From NCBI GenBank assembly GCA_047639575.1, contig JBLIOB010000186.1:1-8222 (forward strand): a DNA stretch of 8,222 nt, given 5' to 3'. The DNA comes from JBLIOB01 sp047639575. Its GTDB lineage: Bacteria; Bacteroidota; Bacteroidia; Flavobacteriales_D; Parvicellaceae. Both the position numbers and the translations under genes were made by a program. This document shows, one piece after another, positions 1 through 6,592 of the stretch (its first letter is position 1; every line of letters begins with the position of its first letter). The notes under the pieces were generated by a model that saw only the letters and a program-made list of their open reading frames with translations, ran no database searches and was not told the DNA's origin.

Positions 1-1228
1 TGTCGGCACTGATAATCTTATCCAATAACATAGCAGAAGTTATTCCTTCAATAGGCAATTCTCTTGCTGGATAAATATCAAGTAAAATCACTTCATTCAA
101 TTCGGATAAACTTTCAGCAAATCCATCAGCAAAATCACGGGTTCGTGAGTACAAATGCGGTTGAAAAACTCCAGTAATTTTTTTATCAGGATACATCTCT
201 CTTACGCTTTGAATACAAGCCCGAAGCTCTTCAGGGTGGTGAGCGTAGTCATCTATATAAACTAAGTCAGCGGATTTAATGTGGTATTCAAATCTTCGTT
301 TCACCCCTTGAAAAGAATGAAGCGCTTTTGTAATAGCAGCTGTTTCAATTCCTAACTCACACGCAACTGCAAATGCCGCAATAGCGTTTTCCACGTTATG
401 GGAACCGGGCAATCCAACGGTCACATCATTGATGATTCCTCCCGGATGTTTCAAATTGAATTTATATTGTCCGTTATGAACCGCAATATCTACCGCTTGA
501 TAATCAGCATCGCCTGTTATAGAATATGTTATTCCTTCATTTAAAGGAAGGCCAGCCTTTCTTATCAGCTTGCCACCTTCTTTAATTTGATCTACAAAAA
601 GCTTAAATGATTCTTCTAGTTGATCTTTCTCTCCATAAACGTCTAAGTGGTCTGCATCCATGGATGTAACAATTGCTACGTCAGGATACAATGTTAGAAA
701 TGATCGATCGTACTCATCTGCTTCAACTACTACAGTGTTAGAATCTGGATCAACTAAAACGTTACTATTATAATTGGTGGCAATTCCGCCTAAAAACGCA
801 TTACATCCAAATTTAGTTTCTGTAAAAATATGAGCCAATAATGATGACGTGGTCGTTTTTCCGTGAGTTCCTGCCACTGCCACAGTAACAGATTCCTTAG
901 TTATCATTCCCAGCACCTCTGATCTTTTCATTGGAACGAATCCAACATCTTTCAAGAAATTATATTCATTGTGATCTTTAGGAATAGCAGGGGTATAAAC
1001 TATCAGAACCTCGGCACTAACATCCTGAGCCCATTCGGGTAGGTTCATCGTATCATCTAAAAAATGGATATCTATTCCCTCAATAATCAGCTCATCGGTT
1101 AAAGAAGTGGAAACTTTATCATAACCCGCAACAATACATCCTTTGCGATTAAAATATCTGGCAAGTGCGCTCATGCCGATTCCGCCAATCCCTATGAAAA
1201 ACACTTTATTTATTCCTTCTAAATTCAC
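1..1228 (-). CDS. murC: UDP-N-acetylmuramate--L-alanine ligase MurC (partial, C-terminus outside window)
   Basis: This cytoplasmic ligase adds L-Ala to UDP-MurNAc, the first step of stem-peptide synthesis. I translated 409 codons with no stop; the family is usually about 450-490 residues, so only the last part is missing. The start is a GTG at 1228 overlapping the murG TGA (GTGA). It gives MNLEGINKVFFIGIGGIGMS, with the complete N-terminal nucleotide-binding glycine loop. The first in-frame ATG (Met19) would cut through that loop, so GTG is preferred. Further motifs are GTHGKTTT (120-127), EADEYDRSF (169-177), MDADHLDVYG (190-199), GSHNVENA (275-282), KRRFE (310-314), DDYAHHP (326-332), HLYSRTRDF (358-366) and YPARE (386-390). 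EADEYD and the DDYAHHP/YSRTRDF pair separate MurC/Mpl-type ligases from MurD-F. The dcw position after murG makes MurC much likelier than Mpl. Confidence 0.95.
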   Translation of the reverse strand, partial: MNLEGINKVFFIGIGGIGMSALARYFNRKGCIVAGYDKVSTSLTDELIIEGIDIHFLDDTMNLPEWAQDVSAEVLIVYTPAIPKDHNEYNFLKDVGFVPMKRSEVLGMITKESVTVAVAGTHGKTTTSSLLAHIFTETKFGCNAFLGGIATNYNSNVLVDPDSNTVVVEADEYDRSFLTLYPDVAIVTSMDADHLDVYGEKDQLEESFKLFVDQIKEGGKLIRKAGLPLNEGITYSITGDADYQAVDIAVHNGQYKFNLKHPGGIINDVTVGLPGSHNVENAIAAFAVACELGIETAAITKALHSFQGVKRRFEYHIKSADLVYIDDYAHHPEELRACIQSVREMYPDKKITGVFQPHLYSRTRDFADGFAESLSELNEVILLDIYPARELPIEGITSAMLLDKIISAD

Positions 1229-2331
1229 TTCTCTTTGCTCAACTTTATAATCTCTTCTCTAATTGCATTTGCGGCATTTCTCTTTCCTAATTTTGCAATA
1301 TTCTCGCTCAATTCTTTTTGTTTCACTGAGTTGCCAAACAACTCAACTACTATTTTCCCTAAACTTTCAACAGCTTCTACATCCTTCATTAGGATAGCAG
1401 CACTTTTCTCAACTAAAGCCATTGCATTCTTTGTTTGATGGTCTTCGGAAACATTAGGTGAAGGCACCAAAATCACAGGCTTTTTAACTAGGCAAAGCTC
1501 TGAAATAGAGATTGCACCAGCCCTAGATACAACACAATCGGCAGCAGAGTACGCTAGGTCCATGGTAGTTATGAACGCGCTAGGGTGGATACCGTCATAC
1601 CCAAATTCACTTGCAGCTAGTATCATTTCCTCACTGTAGTACTTTCCGGTTTGCCAGATTACCTGTAAGTCGTTTTCTTTAAAAAGAGGCATGGCTGCTT
1701 TAATTGCATCATTAACTGTTCTTGCCCCCAGACTTCCGCCAATAACGAGTAGTGTTTTTTTACTTGGGTCCAATCCGAAATTTTTAATCGCTTCTTCTCT
1801 CTTCCCGTCAATCTCAACAACACTTTCCCGAACTGGATTTCCCGTAAGAACTATTTTAGCCGGGTCAAAAAATCGATCCATGTTGTCGTAGGCAACACAT
1901 ATTCGCTTTGCTTTTTTAGCTAATAACCTGTTGGTAAGTCCAGGATAAGAGTTTTGTTCTTGCAAGACAGTAGCCACTCCTTGTCTTCCCGCAACCTTTA
2001 ATAAAGGTCCACTTGCGTATCCACCAACTCCCACAGCAACATCAGGTTTAAATTCGCGAACAATCTTTTTAGCAGCCTTCATGCTTGCCATTAACTTAAA
2101 CGGGAAGGCTAAATTTTTCAGGGTGATCCTTCTTTGAAGTCCCACGATATTTAATCCTTTGATTTCATATCCGGCAGCTGGAACCTTTTCCATTTCCATT
2201 TTGCCATTGGCACCAACAAATAATATTTTCGCAGTTGGATCAGCTGATATGATAGCGTCCGCAATCGCGATAGCTGGAAAAATATGTCCACCTGTTCCGC
2301 CTCCACTAACTATAACTCTAAGTTCAGACAT
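1225..2331 (-). CDS. murG: UDP-N-acetylglucosamine--N-acetylmuramyl-(pentapeptide) pyrophosphoryl-undecaprenol GlcNAc transferase MurG
   Basis: This peripheral inner-membrane GT-B glycosyltransferase (family GT28) adds GlcNAc to lipid I, giving lipid II on the cytoplasmic face. The 368 residues match the family length. The N-terminal acceptor domain has the glycine-rich loop GGGTGGHIFPA (10-20), GVGGYASGP (101-109) and QEQNSYPGLTNR (124-135). GNPVR (164-168) marks the domain junction. The C-terminal UDP-GlcNAc-binding domain has GGSLGA (198-203), SRAGAISISEL (269-279) and DHQTKNA (297-303). All three glycine-rich loops typical of MurG are present. The ATG at 2331 overlaps the ftsW stop by 8 bases and has a GGAGG six bases upstream. 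The TGA stop overlaps the murC GTG start as GTGA. It sits between its functional partners ftsW and murC, as usual in dcw clusters. Confidence 0.97.
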   Translation of the reverse strand: MSELRVIVSGGGTGGHIFPAIAIADAIISADPTAKILFVGANGKMEMEKVPAAGYEIKGLNIVGLQRRITLKNLAFPFKLMASMKAAKKIVREFKPDVAVGVGGYASGPLLKVAGRQGVATVLQEQNSYPGLTNRLLAKKAKRICVAYDNMDRFFDPAKIVLTGNPVRESVVEIDGKREEAIKNFGLDPSKKTLLVIGGSLGARTVNDAIKAAMPLFKENDLQVIWQTGKYYSEEMILAASEFGYDGIHPSAFITTMDLAYSAADCVVSRAGAISISELCLVKKPVILVPSPNVSEDHQTKNAMALVEKSAAILMKDVEAVESLGKIVVELFGNSVKQKELSENIAKLGKRNAANAIREEIIKLSKEK

Positions 2332-3451
2332 CCGCTTCCTCCCCTTTCTCTATAGTTCTACTTATGCTAAGTACGATACCTATTGATATGCATGTAAACA
2401 AAATGGAGGTACCGCCCATACTAACTAATGGCAATGGTTGACCAGTTACAGGAAGTAAGGTTGAACCTACCCCCATGTTTATAAAGGCCTGAAGCACCAG
2501 CACGAAACTCAGGCCAAACGCTACGTAGGCTCCAAACCTATTGGTAGATTTTGCCGTTAATTTTAAACAGCGGAAAAACAGTATTAAGTACGCCATCACT
2601 AAACCAATTCCACCTAAGACAGAACCGTACTCCTCTACAATCGTAGTGAACACGAAATCAGATTGAGATGAATAAACTTGTTTTTTAATATCTCCTCCGC
2701 CTGGTGAAAACTCAAATGCTCCACCATTAACGATGGCCATTTTCGCTTGCGTAGATTGATAATTTTCCACGTCTTCTCCAGTAAAAAAGTCAACTATTCT
2801 TTCTTTCCATGTTTCCGCTCTAGGGAGTGTACCTGGGGCTATTTCGTTAACTGCAATTAACGTAAGAAACAATCCGACCATCATCCCGACCACTGCTGCT
2901 AAATGTTTTAATTTTGCACCACCTACATACAGCAACACAAAACAACTTACAAATAGAAGTGCTGCGGTAGAGAAATCAGCTGGAAGTATCAAGCCACATA
3001 TTAGGGCAATTGGTATCAAGGCTGGAAGCAATCCTTTAAAGCTCTTAATATCATCCTTCTTCATAGAAAGGACTCGAGCTACATAAATGATCAAGACTAG
3101 CTTGGCTAAATCAGAAGGCTGGAAGCCCATAATCCACCTAGAGGCGTTTCCTTTATTCACCCCAAATATTAGGGTAACAAAAAGTAAAACTCCCGCCACC
3201 CAAACACCTAGTTGAGACACCCTAGAAAAGAAACTAAACTTGATATTATGAATGTAAATAATTGCACAAAAGCTGAACAATAAAATAACCGAGTGTTTTA
3301 TCAAAAAGGAAGTAGCATCACCGTCTTTTAAACGATAAGCCATGTTCGAACTTGCGCTATAGGCAACTACGATTGAACAAAGCGACAACAGGATAACAAT
3401 CATCCAAATCACTCGATCTCCTTTTAAATATTTTAAAACGGTCGTTAACAT
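2324..3451 (-). CDS. ftsW: Septal peptidoglycan glycosyltransferase FtsW (SEDS family)
   Basis: This polytopic SEDS-family membrane protein polymerises lipid II at the septum in partnership with FtsI. The 375 residues hold about ten hydrophobic segments. Family landmarks are GNASRWIMGFQPSDLAKL (101-118, the R-W...QPS-E/D motif), ADFSTA (158-163), the QSTQAKMAIVNGG stretch (232-244), SDFVFTTIVEEYG (264-276) with the Asp at the catalytic SEDS position, and NMGVGSTLLPVTGQPLPLVS (325-344) followed by MGGTS. The large extracytoplasmic loop between 243 and 263 departs from the usual family sequence (see findings). The dcw position between murD and murG favours FtsW over RodA. The ATG at 3451 begins 2 bases after the preceding gene's stop. 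The last codons overlap murG by 8 bases and contain the likely murG ribosome binding site. Confidence 0.95.
   Translation of the reverse strand: MLTTVLKYLKGDRVIWMIVILLSLCSIVVAYSASSNMAYRLKDGDATSFLIKHSVILLFSFCAIIYIHNIKFSFFSRVSQLGVWVAGVLLFVTLIFGVNKGNASRWIMGFQPSDLAKLVLIIYVARVLSMKKDDIKSFKGLLPALIPIALICGLILPADFSTAALLFVSCFVLLYVGGAKLKHLAAVVGMMVGLFLTLIAVNEIAPGTLPRAETWKERIVDFFTGEDVENYQSTQAKMAIVNGGAFEFSPGGGDIKKQVYSSQSDFVFTTIVEEYGSVLGGIGLVMAYLILFFRCLKLTAKSTNRFGAYVAFGLSFVLVLQAFINMGVGSTLLPVTGQPLPLVSMGGTSILFTCISIGIVLSISRTIEKGEEADV
2338..2342 (-). promoter_or_regulatory. Shine-Dalgarno sequence for murG
   Basis: On the minus strand GGAGG lies 6 bases upstream of the murG ATG (2331), inside the closing ftsW codons for Gly-Glu-Glu-Ala. 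It is the only start in the window with a strong, well-spaced Shine-Dalgarno match; the other starts show A-rich or weak leaders. It supports the ATG at 2331. Because the bases also encode ftsW residues, the match could be partly chance. Confidence 0.5.
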
Positions 3452-3453
3452 TC

Positions 3454-3957
3454 CTACTTCAAGCGATCTACTTCTAGTTTGAATTGATTTCCTCTATCTC
3501 TAAAATCAGCAAACTGCTCGTAGCTTGAGCATCCTGGAGAGAACAATACAGCATCTCCTGACTTACTTAACTCTCTAGCTAATTCTGTCGCTTCTGCTAT
3601 CGTCTCCTTATGCGCGTACATATCAACCATGCTAGCAAAAGAATATTTAATTCTAGTTTCTGGTTTACCGAAACAAATAATCGACTTCACTTTAAATTTG
3701 ACCAATTTCTCAAATATCGCATAGTCATTTTCAATATCTGTAGAACCGACAATCCAAACTATTGGCTTGCTGATTAATTCTAACGAGTAATACGTTGAAT
3801 CTAAATCTGTTGATTTCGAATCATTGATATATTCAACTCCATCGATCTCAACATAAGATTCTAGTCTGTGGGCAATATCCCCAAACAAAGACATGCTTTT
3901 ATTTCTTGCTTCTAGAAGCTGTTCTTTCAATGTCTTATTCTTAATCTGCTCTTTCAT
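3454..3957 (-). CDS. Stand-alone MurD-like C-terminal (Mur_ligase_C) domain protein of unknown function
   Basis: I do not recognise this as a named gene. Its 167 residues are a short charged N-terminal helix (about 1-28) followed by a complete Mur-ligase C-terminal domain (30-167). From HRLE (30-33) onward it aligns without gaps to residues 311-447 of the adjacent MurD, with about 60 identities in about 138 positions counted by hand. Retained signatures are HRLE, NDSKST (45-50), SPGCSS (140-145) and DRGNQF (154-159), including the Ser and Phe aligned with the D-Glu contacts of E. coli MurD (S415, F422). The lysine equivalent to E. coli K348 is Ile75. The UDP-binding and ATPase domains are absent, so it cannot be a complete ligase. 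There is no signal peptide or membrane segment; it is likely cytoplasmic. It starts 10 bases after the murD stop in another frame and ends 2 bases before ftsW, so it is probably co-expressed. A role as modulator or partner of MurD or another Mur enzyme is inference. A decaying duplicate is the alternative, but the frame is intact. Confidence 0.85.
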   Translation of the reverse strand: MKEQIKNKTLKEQLLEARNKSMSLFGDIAHRLESYVEIDGVEYINDSKSTDLDSTYYSLELISKPIVWIVGSTDIENDYAIFEKLVKFKVKSIICFGKPETRIKYSFASMVDMYAHKETIAEATELARELSKSGDAVLFSPGCSSYEQFADFRDRGNQFKLEVDRLK

Positions 3958-3967
3958 TTCCTTTATT

Positions 3968-5311
3968 TTAAAGCCCTCTAACTGCTGATTTAAATTGATT
4001 TCCCCGATCCTCGTAATTATCGAATAAATCGAAACTTGCGCACGCTGGCGACATCAAAACAACGTCCTCCTTTTCTGCATATTCATAGCTAAGGCCAACT
4101 GCTTCTGCCGCTGATTTTGCCTCAGTTATAATCTCGATATCATCTTTGAAAGCTTCGATAATCTTGGTGTTATCCTTCCCTAAACAAACAATTGCTTTTA
4201 CTTTTTCCTTGACTAATTCTCGAAGAAGCTCGTAATCGTTTCCTTTATCTACTCCTCCAACGACCCACACCACTTTTTGATGTATGCTTTCAAGCGCATA
4301 CCATGTGGCATTTACGTTAGTCGCTTTAGAGTCGTTAATAAATTCGATACCATGAACTCGGGCTACGAATTCTAATCGATGCTCAACATTTTGAAAATCT
4401 GAAAGGCTTTCTCTAATTATTTCCTTTCTAATTTCCAACACGCGAGAGGCTATTCCACCGGCCATGGAATTCTGCCCATTATGTTTGCCTTGCAGGGCTA
4501 AATCGTGTATTGACATAGTAAATTTGTTGTTGTTTATGTTTATATCTATTTGCTCATTTCTAATATGTGCTCCCTCTTCGACAAGTTGTCTATCACTAAA
4601 AGGAAGCATGCGTGCTCGAATATTCCGTTTCTCAATTTCTGATTTGATGATCTCGTCATCTGCCCAGAAAATGAAATGGTCATTCTCAGTTAAATTTTGA
4701 ACGATCCTAAATTTTGAGTCCACATAACCTTGTAGTTCATCATTGTATCGATCCAAGTGATCCGGAGTGATATTCAAAAGGATTGCGATATCCGCTTTAA
4801 AAGCAAACATCCCGTCCAATTGAAAACTGCTTAATTCGACTACGTAATAGTCGAAGTTTTCTGTTGCAACTTGGTAGGCTAAACTTTGACCTATATTTCC
4901 TGCAAGCCCTACATTAAATTTGGCTTTCTTCAGGATATGATAAATCAACATCGTTGTTGTTGTCTTACCGTTGCTTCCTGTAACACAGATCATCTTTGCA
5001 TCGGTATATCTACCTGCAAATTCGATTTCTGATATCACGGGAATTTTCGCAGCAACCAATTTCTGAACCAAGGGGACCTTTTCAGGTATTCCAGGGCTTT
5101 TAATTACTTCATCAGCCGCTAGAACTTTTGATTCAGTATGTTGGTTTTGCTCCCAATCAATTTCATTATGTAAAAGAACGTTTTGGTATTTTTCAGTTAT
5201 CTCTCCTCGATCAGAGAGAAAAACTTCAAATCCCATTTTCTTTGCTAAAACAGCTGCCCCAACTCCACTTTCTCCGCCTCCGAGGACTACTATTTTTTTT
5301 ATTTCAGTCAT
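3968..5311 (-). CDS. murD: UDP-N-acetylmuramoyl-L-alanine--D-glutamate ligase MurD
   Basis: This cytoplasmic ligase couples ATP hydrolysis to addition of D-Glu to UDP-MurNAc-L-Ala. The 447 residues span all three Mur-ligase domains. The N-terminal Rossmann-like domain starts with GGGESGVGAA (11-20). The central ATPase domain has TGSNGKTTTT (111-120), ELSSFQL (159-165), NITPDHLDRY (180-189), the family's carbamylated lysine position at K200, and GKHNGQN (275-281). The C-terminal domain has HRLE (311-314), NDSKATN (326-332), GGVDKG with K356 (equivalent to E. coli K348), SPACAS (421-426) and DRGNQF (435-440). S426 and Y433 correspond to E. coli S415 and F422, which contact D-Glu. Nothing catalytic is missing, so this is the working MurD. 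The ATG follows a 21-base spacer after mraY, the longest non-coding stretch here. Ten bases after its stop begins a second gene homologous to its own C-terminal domain. Confidence 0.97.
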   Translation of the reverse strand: MTEIKKIVVLGGGESGVGAAVLAKKMGFEVFLSDRGEITEKYQNVLLHNEIDWEQNQHTESKVLAADEVIKSPGIPEKVPLVQKLVAAKIPVISEIEFAGRYTDAKMICVTGSNGKTTTTMLIYHILKKAKFNVGLAGNIGQSLAYQVATENFDYYVVELSSFQLDGMFAFKADIAILLNITPDHLDRYNDELQGYVDSKFRIVQNLTENDHFIFWADDEIIKSEIEKRNIRARMLPFSDRQLVEEGAHIRNEQIDININNNKFTMSIHDLALQGKHNGQNSMAGGIASRVLEIRKEIIRESLSDFQNVEHRLEFVARVHGIEFINDSKATNVNATWYALESIHQKVVWVVGGVDKGNDYELLRELVKEKVKAIVCLGKDNTKIIEAFKDDIEIITEAKSAAEAVGLSYEYAEKEDVVLMSPACASFDLFDNYEDRGNQFKSAVRGL

Positions 5312-5332
5312 TCACACTTGACAATTCAAGTA

Positions 5333-6592
5333 TTATCTCAATTTCAATGTTACTATAGAGAGTATTGCTAACAGGACTCCTACAATCCAAAATCTAGCAA
5401 CAATCTTTGCTTCATGCATTCCCTTTTTCTGGTAGTGATGGTGCAATGGCGCCATGAGGAACACTCTTTTTCCTTCACCTGATGGGGACCTTTTTTTCGT
5501 GTATTTGAAATACGCTACCTGCATCATAACCGATAGATTTTCGATTAAGAAAATCCCACAGAATATTGGAATGATTAGTTCTTTTCTAATTGCAATTGCG
5601 AACGTTGCAATGATCCCACCCAATGCCAGAGAACCTGTATCCCCCATAAAGACTTTGGCTGGATATGAATTGTACCACAGGAAACCTACACATGCTCCAA
5701 TAAATGAAGAGATGTAAATCACTAATTCACTTGAATTAGGTATGTACATGATATTGAGGTAATCTGAGAATATTGCATTACCAGATACGTATGCAAAAAT
5801 CGCTAGTGTTATACCAATAATTGCGGAGGTTCCTGTAGCCAAGCCATCAAGGCCATCCGTCATATTTGCGCCATTTGAAACTGCGGTCACAATGATAATA
5901 GTCATTAGAATAAACACGATCCAAGTGTATTCCTTCATACTATCTGGCATTAGCCATTCGTAATTAAATTCATTGTTTTTAATAAAGGGAATGGTTGTAC
6001 TTCTAGACTTCACCTCTTCACCATATTTTGGTGGATTTTGAAATGACGCAACACCATTTAAAGCATTTGCTGGGGCTACAGCAACATCAAAAGTATCTGG
6101 AACTAACTTCTCTTTAATTGTAACATCAGGATGGAAATAAAGTAATGAACCAACTATAATCCCAACCCCTATCTGGCCAATTACTTTAAATCGACCAGCT
6201 AGTCCTTTTTTGTTTTTCTTAAATACTTTGATGTAATCATCCAAGAAACCAATCATCCCCAGCCATACTGTTGCCAGAATCATTGTGATGGTATAAATAT
6301 TATCAAGCTTTGCAAAAAGAAGCGTTGGAACTAGGATCGCTCCAAGAATAATTAGTCCCCCCATCGTTGGAGTACCTTCTTTTTCCTTCTGACCTTTGAG
6401 ACCTAAATCTCTTACTGACTCCCCAACTTGCTTTCTATGAAGCATGTTAATAAGCCGCTTACCGAACACCATCGAAATAAGCAACGATGTGACAATTGTA
6501 AGAGCAGAACGAAACGATATATAATCGAAAAGACCTATACCTGGAAAGTCATAGCCTTGTTCCTGTAAATATGTAAATAGATGGTAAAACAT
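5333..6592 (-). CDS. mraY: Phospho-N-acetylmuramoyl-pentapeptide-transferase MraY
   Basis: This polytopic inner-membrane enzyme transfers phospho-MurNAc-pentapeptide from the UDP precursor to undecaprenyl phosphate, giving lipid I. Visible family motifs are EGTPTMGG (72-79), the DDY aspartates followed by a K/G-rich cytoplasmic loop (118-131), NMTDGLDGLA (243-252), FMGDTGS (315-321, with the catalytic-type Asp) and the PLHHHYQKKG loop (382-391). About ten hydrophobic segments alternate with these cytoplasmic loops. At 419 residues it is about 60 longer than E. coli MraY (360). Most of the extra length is a polar stretch at about 160-222, probably extracytoplasmic; long MraY proteins of this kind are, as far as I recall, usual in Bacteroidota. 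The ATG at 6592 overlaps the murE TAA by one base. It lies between murE and murD as in most dcw clusters. Confidence 0.97.
   Translation of the reverse strand: MFYHLFTYLQEQGYDFPGIGLFDYISFRSALTIVTSLLISMVFGKRLINMLHRKQVGESVRDLGLKGQKEKEGTPTMGGLIILGAILVPTLLFAKLDNIYTITMILATVWLGMIGFLDDYIKVFKKNKKGLAGRFKVIGQIGVGIIVGSLLYFHPDVTIKEKLVPDTFDVAVAPANALNGVASFQNPPKYGEEVKSRSTTIPFIKNNEFNYEWLMPDSMKEYTWIVFILMTIIIVTAVSNGANMTDGLDGLATGTSAIIGITLAIFAYVSGNAIFSDYLNIMYIPNSSELVIYISSFIGACVGFLWYNSYPAKVFMGDTGSLALGGIIATFAIAIRKELIIPIFCGIFLIENLSVMMQVAYFKYTKKRSPSGEGKRVFLMAPLHHHYQKKGMHEAKIVARFWIVGVLLAILSIVTLKLR

Noticed and set aside
1235..1438. Plus-strand open frames across murG, murD, mraY and murE (for example 1235-1438, 2159-2386, 4464-4700, 5454-5717, 7814-8071)
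   Set aside because: They lie antisense to genes with strong family motifs, and their peptides show only low-complexity or hydrophobic composition with no recognisable motif.
3958..3967. AAAGGA just before the ATG of the small MurD-like gene as a Shine-Dalgarno site
   Set aside because: Only about one base separates it from the ATG, too close for normal pairing, and A-rich leaders are common before starts here.
3958..3970. Possible readthrough or frameshift fusion of murD with the downstream C-domain gene
   Set aside because: The murD stop is TAA, the next gene has its own ATG 10 bases later in a different frame, and no slippery sequence is evident. MurD already has its own complete C-terminal domain.
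5317..5330. Small inverted repeat (CTTGA, 4-base loop, TCAAG) in the mraY-murD spacer
   Set aside because: Five-base arms in AT-rich DNA are expected by chance, there is no T-run, and it lies inside a compact operon, so it supports neither a terminator nor an operator.
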